Positions 54,051-61,755 of a DNA stretch of 64,000 nucleotides are shown here, piece after piece. The notes under the pieces are model-generated. The model was not told the origin of the DNA, ran no database searches, and worked only from the letters and a program-made list of their open reading frames with translations. A program made the translations under genes and the position numbers. Numbering within the stretch: the stretch's first letter is position 1; the number at the start of each line of letters is the position of its first letter. Source of the stretch: Candidatus Brachythrix odensensis (GTDB lineage: Bacteria; Chloroflexota; Anaerolineae; J036; Brachytrichaceae); the NCBI GenBank assembly GCA_016714465.1, contig JADKDT010000005.1, forward strand, positions 248,001 to 312,000, in the 5' to 3' direction.

Positions 54051-55490
54051 ATGGATTTTCCCCTCGTTATTCAGGGCGGCATGGGCGTCGCGATCTCGAA
54101 CTGGACCCTGGCCAGGGCTGTGTCCCAGCTTGGACAGTTGGGCGTGGTTTCTGGCACCGGCATTAACCGGGTGCTGGCCAGCCGGCTCGCCGAGGGCGAT
54201 CTTGGCGGGCACATGCGGCGCGCCCTGGCCAGCCTCCCCTTGCCCGAGGTGGTCAAGACCATCCTCGAGCGCTACTACATCGCGGGCGGCAAGGCGCCGG
54301 ACGCGCCCTACAAGACACCCCCGGCCTACTCGGTCAATCCGCCCGTCTTTCTGGATCAACTGACCGCGTTGGCCAACTATGTCGAGGTCTTTCTGGCCAA
54401 GGAGAATCACGCCGGTCTGGTCGGGATCAACCTGCTCGAAAAAGTGCAGATGCCCAACCTTGCCTCGCTGTATGGCGCGATGCTGGCCGGGGTGGACTAT
54501 GTATTGATGGGCGCTGGCATCCCGACCCAGGTTGCGGGCGTGCTGGACAAGCTGGCCCGCCATGAGCCCGTCTCCTATCGGCTTGATGCGCATGGCGCCG
54601 GGCCGGAGGACGATGTGCGGATGCATTTTGACCCCGAGCGGATTTTCCCGGGCATCACGAGCCTGTTCGGGCAACTCAAACGGCCGAAGTTTCTGCCCAT
54701 CATCTCCTCGGTCACCCTGGCCCAGGCCCTGCTCAAGCGCAGCGAAGGCGCGATCGATGGTTTCGTGGTGGAAGGCCCGACGGCAGGCGGCCACAACGCG
54801 CCTCCGCGCGGCGCGCTCAAGCTGAATGAATTGGGCGAGCCGATCTACGGCGACAAGGATGTGGTCGACCCCGAGAAGATGAAGCAGTTTGGCTTGCCCT
54901 TCTGGTTTGCCGGCGGCTTCGGAAATCCCCAGCAATTGAAGAACATCCGGGCCGCCGGGGCGGCGGGTATCCAGGTGGGCACTGCCTTTGCGCTGTGCGA
55001 CGAGTCCGGGATGGCGCCCGCGCTGAAGAAATCGGTGTTGCGCCAGGTGTTTGATGAGGCCGCCCAGGTTTTCACCAGCCCCAACGCCTCGCCCACGGGC
55101 TTCCCGTTCAAGGTGGTATCGGTGCCCGGGACGATGTCGGATCCGGAGGTATACGCGGCCCGCAATCGTATTTGCGACCTTGGCTTTTTGCGGGTGATCG
55201 TCAAGAAGGAAGACGGCACCCTCAACTATCGCTGCCCCGCCGAGCCGGTCGATGATTATGTGCGCAAGGGCGGCAAGATCGAGGACACGGCCGGCCGGGC
55301 CTGCCTGTGCAACAACCTGGTGGCCACCGCCGGCTACGGTCAGCACCGCAAGGATGGCGCGGTGGAGCAGCCACTCGTCACCTCCGGCGACGATCTGGCG
55401 GCGGTGGGTCAGCTTGTGCCGGCTGGAAAGACCAGCTACACCGCCGCTGATGTGATCGGTTTTCTGCTTGGGCCTTCGGGACTACACTGA
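54051..55490 (+). CDS. Nitronate monooxygenase / 2-nitropropane-dioxygenase-like FMN protein
   Basis: The 479 residues start with FPLVIQGGMGVAISNWTLARAVSQLGQLGVVSG, the FMN barrel entry of the family, and include GFVVEGPTAGGHN (flavin phosphate/active His) and AAGAAGIQVGTAFALC. It is longer than standard nitronate monooxygenases, with a C-terminal Cys cluster (RACLCNNLVATAG). Relatives include PfaD/FabK-like enoyl reductases, so the exact reaction is open. The histidine-kinase start lies 5 nt past the stop, which suggests co-transcription. Confidence 0.83.
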   Translation: MDFPLVIQGGMGVAISNWTLARAVSQLGQLGVVSGTGINRVLASRLAEGDLGGHMRRALASLPLPEVVKTILERYYIAGGKAPDAPYKTPPAYSVNPPVFLDQLTALANYVEVFLAKENHAGLVGINLLEKVQMPNLASLYGAMLAGVDYVLMGAGIPTQVAGVLDKLARHEPVSYRLDAHGAGPEDDVRMHFDPERIFPGITSLFGQLKRPKFLPIISSVTLAQALLKRSEGAIDGFVVEGPTAGGHNAPPRGALKLNELGEPIYGDKDVVDPEKMKQFGLPFWFAGGFGNPQQLKNIRAAGAAGIQVGTAFALCDESGMAPALKKSVLRQVFDEAAQVFTSPNASPTGFPFKVVSVPGTMSDPEVYAARNRICDLGFLRVIVKKEDGTLNYRCPAEPVDDYVRKGGKIEDTAGRACLCNNLVATAGYGQHRKDGAVEQPLVTSGDDLAAVGQLVPAGKTSYTAADVIGFLLGPSGLH

Positions 55491-55494
55491 CTCT

Positions 55495-57042
55495 ATGACC
55501 CCTTCGCGCGACGCGTATCGGGAGGTCTTCGAGGCCGCAGGTGACGGACTGATCATCAGCGACGTCGAAACGGGCCGCGTGGTGGATGCCAATTCCCTGG
55601 CCGGCGCCATGCATGGCTACGCGCGCGAGGACTTCATCGGCCTAAGCTCGGCAAGCTACATCACTCCCAGCGGTGAACGCCAGTTCCTCGCCGATCTCCA
55701 GGCCATTCGGCCGGGCGATGTGTTTGAAGCGCTGTCCGTCCACCAGCGCCGGGACAAAACGCAGTTCTTTGCCGAAGAGCGGCGGTCGGCGCTGACGCAT
55801 GGGGACCGGGCCTGCCTGATGAGCGTTGTGCGGGATATCAGCCAGCGGGTTGAGTCCGAACAATATCTTCTGGAAGAGGTGGAGACCCGGACCCGCGAGC
55901 AGGCCACCCTGTTGGAAGTCTCCCAAACGCTGGCCTCGGCCCTGCAACTCAAGCCGGGGCTGATTCTCGACCAACTTCGGGCGATCCTGGATTACAGCCA
56001 GGCCGGGCTCTTTGCGCTCGAGGGATCCGACCTGGTCCCCCTGGCCGTGCGCGGGCCGCTGCCATTGGAACAAGCGGTCCCGTTCCGTATTCGAATGAAT
56101 GGTCCGGAGACCCTTACCGCGCTGTTTCCGGACAACGCGCCCATTCGAATCGCCGATGTGTCGGGCGCGGATTCGGCGGCGCAGTATCTCCGGTCCTTTC
56201 TCGAGAACCAGGCCGCCATGCTGTTGGCCGGGATGCGGGCCTGGATGTGGGTGCCTGTCGCCGTGAAGAGCGAGGTGATCGGCGCCATCGGCGTTGCCCA
56301 CAACGAATTGGACTATTTCACCGACCATCACGCCAACCTGGCCCTGATCGTGGCCAACCAGGCGGCCATCACCATGGTCAACGCCGACTTGTACGAGCAC
56401 GCCCAGGCGCTGGCCGTGCTCCGCGAGCGCCAGCGCCTGGCCCAGGACCTGCACGACGCCGTCAATCAGTCACTCTTCTCCGCGGGTTTGATCGCCGAGG
56501 TCCTGCCCCGCCTGTGGGATCGCGACAATGCGCAGGGGCGGGAATCGCTCGATGATCTGCGCCGTCTGATCCGTGGCGCGTTGGCTGAAATGAGGATCCT
56601 GCTGGTGGAGTTGCGCCCCACGGCCTTGACCGACAGCGACCTGGCCGACCTGTTGCGCCTGCTGGCCAGCGCGCTGACAGGCCGGGCGAAGATCCCGGTG
56701 ACGGTGAGCGTCACCGGCAAGGGCGCCCTGCCGGCCGAGGCGCAGGTGGCGTTCTATCGTTTGTGCCAGGAAGGGCTGAACAATGTTGCTAAGCATTCCA
56801 AGGCAAAACGGGTTGACATCAAACTTCAGTATGGCCCGGCCGACGGCGCGGTTGAGTTGCGCATCCATGACGACGGCCGCGGCTTTGATCCTGCGAGTAT
56901 TCGATCCGGCCACTACGGCCTGAGCATCATGCGCGAACGGGCAGATGCCGTGGGCGCGGTATTGTCGATCGAAAGCCGGCCGGGCCAGGGCGCTGACCTT
57001 GCCATGCGGTGGGCCCCGGCTCCCAAACAGGAGGTGGCGTGA
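55495..57042 (+). CDS. Sensor histidine kinase, NarL-partner type (PAS-GAF-HisKA_3-HATPase)
   Basis: The start at 55495 (MTPSRDAYREVFEAAGDGLI) gives 515 residues. A PAS domain (about 8-120, with DGLIISDVETGRVVDAN) is followed by a GAF domain (about 145-300) and a HisKA_3 dimer/phosphoacceptor helix (ERQRLAQDLHDAVNQSLFS, phospho-His in DLHDAVNQ). The ATPase has NNVAKHSKAKRVDIKL (N-box) and DDGRGFDP (G1). There are no membrane helices, so it is a cytoplasmic sensor. Its TGA overlaps the ATG of the response regulator, a standard coupled two-component pair. Confidence 0.92.
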   Translation: MTPSRDAYREVFEAAGDGLIISDVETGRVVDANSLAGAMHGYAREDFIGLSSASYITPSGERQFLADLQAIRPGDVFEALSVHQRRDKTQFFAEERRSALTHGDRACLMSVVRDISQRVESEQYLLEEVETRTREQATLLEVSQTLASALQLKPGLILDQLRAILDYSQAGLFALEGSDLVPLAVRGPLPLEQAVPFRIRMNGPETLTALFPDNAPIRIADVSGADSAAQYLRSFLENQAAMLLAGMRAWMWVPVAVKSEVIGAIGVAHNELDYFTDHHANLALIVANQAAITMVNADLYEHAQALAVLRERQRLAQDLHDAVNQSLFSAGLIAEVLPRLWDRDNAQGRESLDDLRRLIRGALAEMRILLVELRPTALTDSDLADLLRLLASALTGRAKIPVTVSVTGKGALPAEAQVAFYRLCQEGLNNVAKHSKAKRVDIKLQYGPADGAVELRIHDDGRGFDPASIRSGHYGLSIMRERADAVGAVLSIESRPGQGADLAMRWAPAPKQEVA

Positions 57043-57680
57043 TGTCTGCTTCATCCATTCGGATAATGATTGTGGATGACCATCCCATGGTCCGCCTGGG
57101 TCTGTCGACGTTCCTAAAAGTCTATGATGACCTCGAGCTGGTTGGCGAAGCCGACGACGGCGCGGCCGCGCTTCAATTGTGCAAAGAGGTCTTGCCGGAT
57201 GTGGTCCTGATGGACATGGTCATGCCCATCATGGATGGTGTGACGGCGACCCGGGCCATCCGCCAGCAATTCCCGAGCGCGCAGGTGATCGCCCTGACCA
57301 GCTTTAAGCAAGAAGGGCTGGTGGAGAAAGCTCTGCAGGCCGGGGCGATTGGCTATTTGCTCAAGGACGTTTCGGCCGACAAGCTTGTCTCGGCCATCCG
57401 GTCAGCCCACATGGGCCGGGCCACCCTATCGCCCGAGGCCACCCAAATTCTGGTCGAGGCCGCCAACAAACCGCCCCCGCCGGGTCATGACTTGACCAAA
57501 CGCGAGTGGGCGGTCCTGGCTTTGCTGGTCGAGGGATTGAACAACACCCAGATCGCGCATCGGCTGGGGGTCAGTTCGTCCACGGTCAAAACCCACGTCA
57601 GCGCCATCCTTTCCAAATTTGGCGTCGAGAGCCGGACCGAAGCGGCTGCGCTGGCGCTGCGCCATCACCTCATCTCTTAA
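57042..57680 (+). CDS. NarL/LiaR-family response regulator
   Basis: The start ATG at 57042 overlaps the kinase stop (TGATG) and follows GGAGGT. The 212 residues comprise a receiver domain (IMIVDDHPMVR acidic pair, phospho-Asp in VVLMDMVMP, Lys in GYLLKDV) and a LuxR-type HTH (LTKREWAVLALLVEGLNNTQIAHRLGVSSSTVKTHVSAILSKFGV). It is the DNA-binding partner of the preceding kinase. Envelope/stress genes lie just downstream, and LiaR-like regulators often control such genes, so they are plausible targets. Confidence 0.93.
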   Translation: MSASSIRIMIVDDHPMVRLGLSTFLKVYDDLELVGEADDGAAALQLCKEVLPDVVLMDMVMPIMDGVTATRAIRQQFPSAQVIALTSFKQEGLVEKALQAGAIGYLLKDVSADKLVSAIRSAHMGRATLSPEATQILVEAANKPPPPGHDLTKREWAVLALLVEGLNNTQIAHRLGVSSSTVKTHVSAILSKFGVESRTEAAALALRHHLIS

Positions 57681-57697
57681 GCCCAAAGAAGAACCCG

Positions 57698-57750
57698 AAA
57701 GCGACAGGCCCCGGACCGGCGTACGCCGGTCCGGGGCCTGTCGCTTTTCT
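57698..57750. terminator. 50-bp perfect palindrome ending in a T-rich tract
   Basis: 57698-57722 is the exact reverse complement of 57723-57747, with the centre at GTAC, followed by CTTATCT. It lies 17 nt after the response-regulator stop. It is the most terminator-like of the hairpins because of its TTT end. Confidence 0.8.
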
Positions 57751-57753
57751 TAT

Positions 57754-57798
57754 CTCCCCCAAATGGTGGAGACGAGAACACCCCGGGCGAGGGATGCG
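57754..57798 (+). repeat. Dispersed 45-nt intergenic repeat, copy B
   Basis: It matches copy A at 26095-26139 in the outer blocks (CTCCCCCAA, TGG, GAGACG, CCCGGGCGA, GGATGCG). It lies between the palindrome after the response regulator and the receiver-only gene. Confidence 0.55.
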
Positions 57799-57828
57799 CC
57801 CAGGGCGTTTCCGGCCTAGGATGTTGAC

Positions 57829-58200
57829 ATGGTCCGCATCTACATAGCCGATGGCCTGGCAGAAGAACGTTCAGCCCTTCGTCTGGTGTTGCGGCGTCTT
57901 GACATGGTGGTCGTGGGTGAAGCAGCCGATTGGGAGACGACACTGGCGAAGGCGCCAGCGACGCGGCTCGATATTCTGATGGTGGATTGGGGTCTGCTCC
58001 CGGACGAGTCCGGAACAGCCCTGGATCTGTTGCGCGCGGCCTGCCCAGGAGCCATCATTGTCATTCTGATCAGCCACATGGACGCCCGCAAGCAGGCCGC
58101 GCTGTCAGCCGGCGCGGACGTTTTCATCAGCAAGGGCGAGTTGCCCGAGCGGGTGGCCGAACGACTGCGCGGCATCGCCGCAAGCGTGCCGCTGAAGTAG
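57829..58200 (+). CDS. Stand-alone receiver-domain protein (CheY-like)
   Basis: The 123 residues form a single receiver domain: IADGLAEER acidic end, phospho-Asp in ILMVDWGL, VILISHMD and the Lys in DVFISKGE. There is no output domain. Single-domain receivers act as phosphorelay intermediates or bind partner proteins. The usual first DD pair is reduced to AD, so Mg2+ binding may be weak. It is probably fed by the kinase two genes upstream. Confidence 0.82.
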   Translation: MVRIYIADGLAEERSALRLVLRRLDMVVVGEAADWETTLAKAPATRLDILMVDWGLLPDESGTALDLLRAACPGAIIVILISHMDARKQAALSAGADVFISKGELPERVAERLRGIAASVPLK

Positions 58201-58303
58201 CGGCCCCACGGCTGAGCATCAAGAACGGCACTCCTCTCTGCCTGGAGCGCCGCCGAAACAACAACAGAGGCAGCCAAGTGGAACGATCCAGGAGGATCAA
58301 AAC

Positions 58304-58537
58304 ATGAACAAGGATGAATTCGAAGGCAAGTGGAAGCAGATTCGTGGACAGGCCCGACAGTGGTGGGGCAAGCTGACCGATGACGATATTGAGCGCGTCG
58401 GCGGCAAGTACGAGGAGTTCCTGGGCGTTGTGCAGGAAAAGTACGGCTATACCCGCGAAGCGGCTGAGACCGAAGTCAACAAGCGGGTGGCCGAGTTCGA
58501 GGCCAACCAGAAGAAGCACGCCGCGCCAGTCAAGTAA
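58304..58537 (+). CDS. CsbD-family stress protein
   Basis: The 77 residues match the CsbD pattern: MNKDEFEGKWKQIRGQARQWWGKLTDDD, then GKYEEFLGVVQEKYGYTREAAETEVNK. CsbD-like proteins are small, soluble general-stress proteins of unknown mechanism. AGGAGG lies 7 nt before the ATG. It opens a run of five small stress or membrane genes. Confidence 0.92.
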   Translation: MNKDEFEGKWKQIRGQARQWWGKLTDDDIERVGGKYEEFLGVVQEKYGYTREAAETEVNKRVAEFEANQKKHAAPVK

Positions 58538-58554
58538 ACGTTAACACTGGTTTA

Positions 58555-58595
58555 TCCGAAGCGCCATCCCGGCTCCGCCGGGATGGCGCTTCGGA
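58555..58595. repeat. Perfect 19-bp hairpin between csbD-like and glsB-like genes, loop TCC
   Basis: 58555-58573 pairs exactly with 58577-58595; the next gene's ribosome-binding site (AGGAGAA) follows within 7 nt. It is an intra-cluster hairpin, so it is not necessarily a full terminator. Confidence 0.8.
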
Positions 58596-58615
58596 AACCT
58601 ACAGGAGAACTAAAC

Positions 58616-58894
58616 ATGTTGAACTTCATCATTTGGATTATCGTTGGCGGGATCATCGGCTGGCTGGCCAGCATGATTATGCATACCAACGGAAGCCAGG
58701 GCACCCTCATCGATATCGTGGTCGGGATTGTTGGCGCCTTTGTCGGCGGCCTGGTGTTGAGCCCGCTGCTCGGCGTCGGCACGATCAACGACGGCAATTT
58801 CAGCCTGCCCTCGCTGCTCGTGTCGCTGCTCGGGGCGGTCATTCTGCTGGCGGTTGTCAGACTGTTCAGCCGCGGCGGAACTCGCCGCGCATAA
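58616..58894 (+). CDS. GlsB/YeaQ/YmgE family (transglycosylase-associated) membrane protein
   Basis: From the ATG at 58616 (after AGGAGAACTAA) come 92 residues with three hydrophobic helices: FIIWIIVGGIIGWLASMIM, IVVGIVGAFVGGLVL and LLVSLLGAVILLAVV. The GG-rich first helix and following IDIVVGIVGAFVGG are characteristic of this stress-induced inner-membrane family. Its molecular role is unknown. It sits within the CsbD-YggT-YtxH cluster. Confidence 0.9.
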   Translation: MLNFIIWIIVGGIIGWLASMIMHTNGSQGTLIDIVVGIVGAFVGGLVLSPLLGVGTINDGNFSLPSLLVSLLGAVILLAVVRLFSRGGTRRA

Positions 58895-58915
58895 CGCCTC
58901 GAAGTAAAGCACATC

Positions 58916-58958
58916 CCGGAATCGATATTCCCCGGTTCGCCGGGGATATCGATTCCGG
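58916..58958. repeat. 19-bp hairpin with one bulge, loop TTCG
   Basis: 58916-58935 pairs with 58940-58958 except for one bulged T. It lies 22 nt after the GlsB-like stop and 22 nt before the YggT-like start. Confidence 0.75.
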
Positions 58959-58980
58959 TTACTGGCCTTAAGGAGGCTCA

Positions 58981-59481
58981 ATGTCCAACTATCCAAACGC
59001 AGAAGATACGGCTGTGGATCGCCGCCAGGAAACAGTGATTACTCAGCAGCCTGGCTACGCGGCGACCGAGCAGGTCACCCGCGACGTCGCGTCCGAGAAG
59101 CGCCAAACCCTGTTCCAGATCAACCGCATCCTGTACACCCTGCTGGGTGGGCTGGAGATTCTCCTGGCCGCCCGCTTCGTGTTGAAACTGATCGGGGCCA
59201 ATCCGGGCAGCGGCTTTGCGGCCGCCATCTACGGACTGTCTGGCGTCTTCGTCGCCCCGTTCAATGGCCTGATCGCGACGCCGGCATCCGGCGGCACGAT
59301 TTTTGAAGTGACCACGATCATTGCGATGATCGTCTTTGCCCTCATCGTGTGGGGCATTGTGCGGATCATCCCGATCATTACCGATCGGCCGAGCGCGCGC
59401 ACCGTTACCCGCACGACCCGCGAGCAGACTCCGGGCGGGCAGGGCAACGAGCGCACCACGCGCACCATCACCAAGGACTGA
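58981..59481 (+). CDS. YggT-like membrane protein
   Basis: The 166 residues have a polar N-terminus, then two hydrophobic helices (ILYTLLGGLEILLAARFVLKLIGAN and TTIIAMIVFALIVWGIVRIIPII). FNGLIA and PFN between them are typical of YggT/Ycf19-type proteins with an extended N-terminus. A Thr/Arg-rich tail (TRTTREQTPGG) follows. YggT relatives take part in osmotic stress tolerance or membrane-complex assembly. GGAGG lies 5 nt before the start. Confidence 0.8.
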   Translation: MSNYPNAEDTAVDRRQETVITQQPGYAATEQVTRDVASEKRQTLFQINRILYTLLGGLEILLAARFVLKLIGANPGSGFAAAIYGLSGVFVAPFNGLIATPASGGTIFEVTTIIAMIVFALIVWGIVRIIPIITDRPSARTVTRTTREQTPGGQGNERTTRTITKD

Positions 59482-59482
59482 C

Positions 59483-59641
59483 ATGAGACTGAGCTTTAAC
59501 AAGAGCATCGGCAGCCTGCTGCTGGCCATATGGCTCATTCTGACCGGCCTGGCGCACTTCGTCCCGGCCATCGCCGGCTTGGCTGTCGTGCTGGCGATTG
59601 TCGCCATCGTCGCCGGCGTGTTCATCCTGCTCGGGCGCTAG
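59483..59641 (+). CDS. Small (52-residue) membrane protein
   Basis: MRLSFNKSIGSLLLAIWLILTG begins a protein that is almost entirely two hydrophobic helices ending VAIVAGVFILLGR. It starts 1 nt after the YggT-like stop, so translation is coupled. Similar tiny proteins accompany YtxH/YggT genes; no function is known. The position and clean signal-anchor composition make it a real gene despite its size. Confidence 0.75.
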   Translation: MRLSFNKSIGSLLLAIWLILTGLAHFVPAIAGLAVVLAIVAIVAGVFILLGR

Positions 59642-59671
59642 GCGCCACTAACAAGACCTATGCCGGGGCAA

Positions 59672-59694
59672 ATCCCCCGGCGCAACCGGGGGAT
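59672..59694. repeat. 9-bp hairpin before the YtxH gene
   Basis: 59672-59680 pairs with 59686-59694 around CGCAA. It is shorter than the other hairpins but shares the CCCCCGG-type core. Confidence 0.55.
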
Positions 59695-59717
59695 ATACCC
59701 CCGACGGAGAAAACTGA

Positions 59718-60062
59718 ATGAAAGACGTAATGAACGAACACAAGACCCATATCAATCGCCCGGGCAGCTTCCTGGCGGGCGCGATTTTTGGCGGATTGGC
59801 GGGCGCGGGCGCGATGCTCCTGATGGCCGAACAGTCCGGCAAAAAGACACGCGCGCAGATCCAGCTCAAAGGTGAAGAGCTGCGCGACCAGGCGTCCGAG
59901 GCCGTGGAAGACGTGGTCTCCCAGACCCGCGACACCGCGCGCAAAATCACCTCTGATTTCCGGACGAAGGCCCGCGAGATCAAGACTGGCGGCGAGCAGC
60001 TGCTTGCCGAGCAGAAGGCGCGCATGAACAATGCGGTCGCCGACGCGAAGGCTGCCGCCTGA
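59718..60062 (+). CDS. YtxH-domain stress protein
   Basis: The 114 residues include a Gly-rich membrane helix (FLAGAIFGGLAGAGAMLLMAEQSGKKTR, the YtxH signature) followed by a charged coiled-coil tail (LKGEELRDQASEAVEDVV...). YtxH proteins are general-stress, membrane-anchored and of unknown mechanism. It is the last gene of the CsbD-GlsB-YggT cluster. GGAG lies upstream. Confidence 0.88.
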   Translation: MKDVMNEHKTHINRPGSFLAGAIFGGLAGAGAMLLMAEQSGKKTRAQIQLKGEELRDQASEAVEDVVSQTRDTARKITSDFRTKAREIKTGGEQLLAEQKARMNNAVADAKAAA

Positions 60063-60209
60063 CGTGATGCGGGATGCCGTGTCTGGAGGGGCTTGGACCA
60101 GGAGGTCCGGGCCGCCTCCGGTCCACATCCCATGAAATTATCGGAGAGTTACGCATATCGCCCTATCGGTCCAGAATGTTCTTCACCGCGGGGGTGGGGA
60201 GGAACAGCA

Positions 60210-61274
60210 ATGTTCAAGTCCACGCGTTTTGTATTAGTGTTTTTGATTTCGGCGGCCCTCGCGTCCGCGACAAACAGCGGGCTGCCCGGAGTGTCGGCAT
60301 CTTCGCGCGCAGCCACCTCGCCCGTGCCGGGCGCCGCGGCGAGCTACTTGGTGTTGTCCGGCGCGATCGTGACCAATACCGGCCCGACCACGATTGCGGG
60401 AGATCTGGGCGTCAGTCCAGGTATTGGCGAGCCGCCCATCGTCACCGGATTTCCACCGGCGTGGTCACCGCGGCACGATCCATATCACCGATGGCCCGCG
60501 GCGGACGCGCAGGCAGATAGCACCGCCATGTTCGGCGAGCTCGATCAAGCCTGCGATGTCTCCTATCCTGCTGTGCAGGACCTGACCCTGGTTTCGCCCT
60601 TGGTGCCTGGGGTCTACTGCGCGGCTGGCTCCTTTGCGCTGAGCGGGCCACTTGTCCTCACGGGAGAGGGCGTGTGGATTTTCAAGTCCGCCTCGACCCT
60701 TATTGCGGCACCGGGTTCATCCATCACGGGTGGCGACCCCTGCAATGTGTGGTGGCGCGTCACCAGTTCCGCGGATTTTGGCGCCAACTCGTCGATCGTG
60801 GGGAGTGTCCTTGCGCTCACGTCGATCTCGCTGAAGACCGGCGCGACACTGAATGGGCGGGCCATGGCCCAAACGGGCGAGGTTACGCTCGACTCCAACG
60901 CCATTTCGCTCGTCTGCAACACGCCAACGGCAGTTGAGTTGTTGTCCTTCACGGGAACCCAATTCGGACATAGCGTGGCGCTGGACTGGGAAACCGCCCA
61001 GGAAGTGGACAACTACGGTTTCAACCTGTATCGCGCATCGGTTGACGACTTCGGGCAGGCGGTCTTGATCCACTTTGAACCGTCTTCCATCGCGGGCGGC
61101 ACCGGCTCCGGCGCAACCTATCACTACGTTGACACACCCCCAGGGCCGGGCGCATGGCGGTATTGGCTGGTCGACCTCGACACCCATGGCGCGGAAACGC
61201 GCTACGCGCAATCGGCCGCCATCGTCATGCCGATGTTCTTCCCGATCTATCTGCCACTGATCGGGAGGGCATGA
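60210..61274 (+). CDS. DUF3494 ice-binding-like exported protein
   Basis: The ATG at 60210 follows GGGGAGG. A signal peptide (MFKSTRFVLVFLISAALASA) leads into a DUF3494 domain (AASYLVLSGAIVTNTGPTTIAGDLGVSPG...VPGVYCAAGSFALSGPLVLTGEGVWIFKSASTL). A VELLSFTGTQFGHSVALDWETAQEVDNYGFNLYRA fibronectin-like domain and the tail IYLPLIGRA follow. The domain forms an ice-binding beta-solenoid in cold-adapted organisms but is also used as an adhesive module. Around 60450-60500 three missing Gs garble about 15 residues without breaking the frame (PPGVVTGGTIHITDGPAAD is expected). Confidence 0.85.
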   Translation: MFKSTRFVLVFLISAALASATNSGLPGVSASSRAATSPVPGAAASYLVLSGAIVTNTGPTTIAGDLGVSPGIGEPPIVTGFPPAWSPRHDPYHRWPAADAQADSTAMFGELDQACDVSYPAVQDLTLVSPLVPGVYCAAGSFALSGPLVLTGEGVWIFKSASTLIAAPGSSITGGDPCNVWWRVTSSADFGANSSIVGSVLALTSISLKTGATLNGRAMAQTGEVTLDSNAISLVCNTPTAVELLSFTGTQFGHSVALDWETAQEVDNYGFNLYRASVDDFGQAVLIHFEPSSIAGGTGSGATYHYVDTPPGPGAWRYWLVDLDTHGAETRYAQSAAIVMPMFFPIYLPLIGRA

Positions 61275-61281
61275 GGATTTC

Positions 61282-61746
61282 ATGAATCGCAAAACGTTCG
61301 CTTCCCTCTCCTTCAGCCTGTTGCTGGCTCTGTTCGTCATCGGCTCGCTGCCGCTCTCCGCGTCTGGCGCCCCAAATGCGCCCGTTGGCATTACCGAAAC
61401 GCCCGTGGCAACGGAAACGTCGACAGTCGCGCCAACGAACACGCCGATGCCGACGCAAACGCCGACAAACGCGCCGACGCAAACGCCGACGAACGCGCCG
61501 ACGAACACGCCGATGCCGACGCAGGCGCCGGGAAATACCCCGGTCCCGGCGACGCCCACGCCCACCCTGACGCCGGCAAGCACACCAACCGCGACGCGCG
61601 TCCTTGTGCTGCCAGTCGCGGGTGGCCCGGCCGAACCAGGTGACCCCTTGCGTTGGGTGCCCGAGGTGTTTGCGTTGATCCTTGGCGGTCTGGCCGCGCT
61701 GGCGATCGGATCGGATCCACACGCGAACCCCACCCCGCGGAAATAG
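61282..61746 (+). CDS. Thr/Pro-rich exported protein with C-terminal membrane segment
   Basis: The 154 residues begin with a signal peptide (MNRKTFASLSFSLLLALFVIGSLPLSASG). A low-complexity stalk of TPT/NTPMPTQTP repeats (about residues 40-105) and a hydrophobic helix (VFALILGGLAALAIG) near the C-terminus follow. The repeats are encoded by ACGCCG/ACGCCGAC tandem units at about 61430-61560. Such stalks are often O-glycosylated wall-spanning spacers. It lies between the ice-binding-like and C25 peptidase genes on the same strand, so the three probably form one surface-protein operon. Confidence 0.75.
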   Translation: MNRKTFASLSFSLLLALFVIGSLPLSASGAPNAPVGITETPVATETSTVAPTNTPMPTQTPTNAPTQTPTNAPTNTPMPTQAPGNTPVPATPTPTLTPASTPTATRVLVLPVAGGPAEPGDPLRWVPEVFALILGGLAALAIGSDPHANPTPRK

Positions 61747-61755
61747 GCTGTCTTG

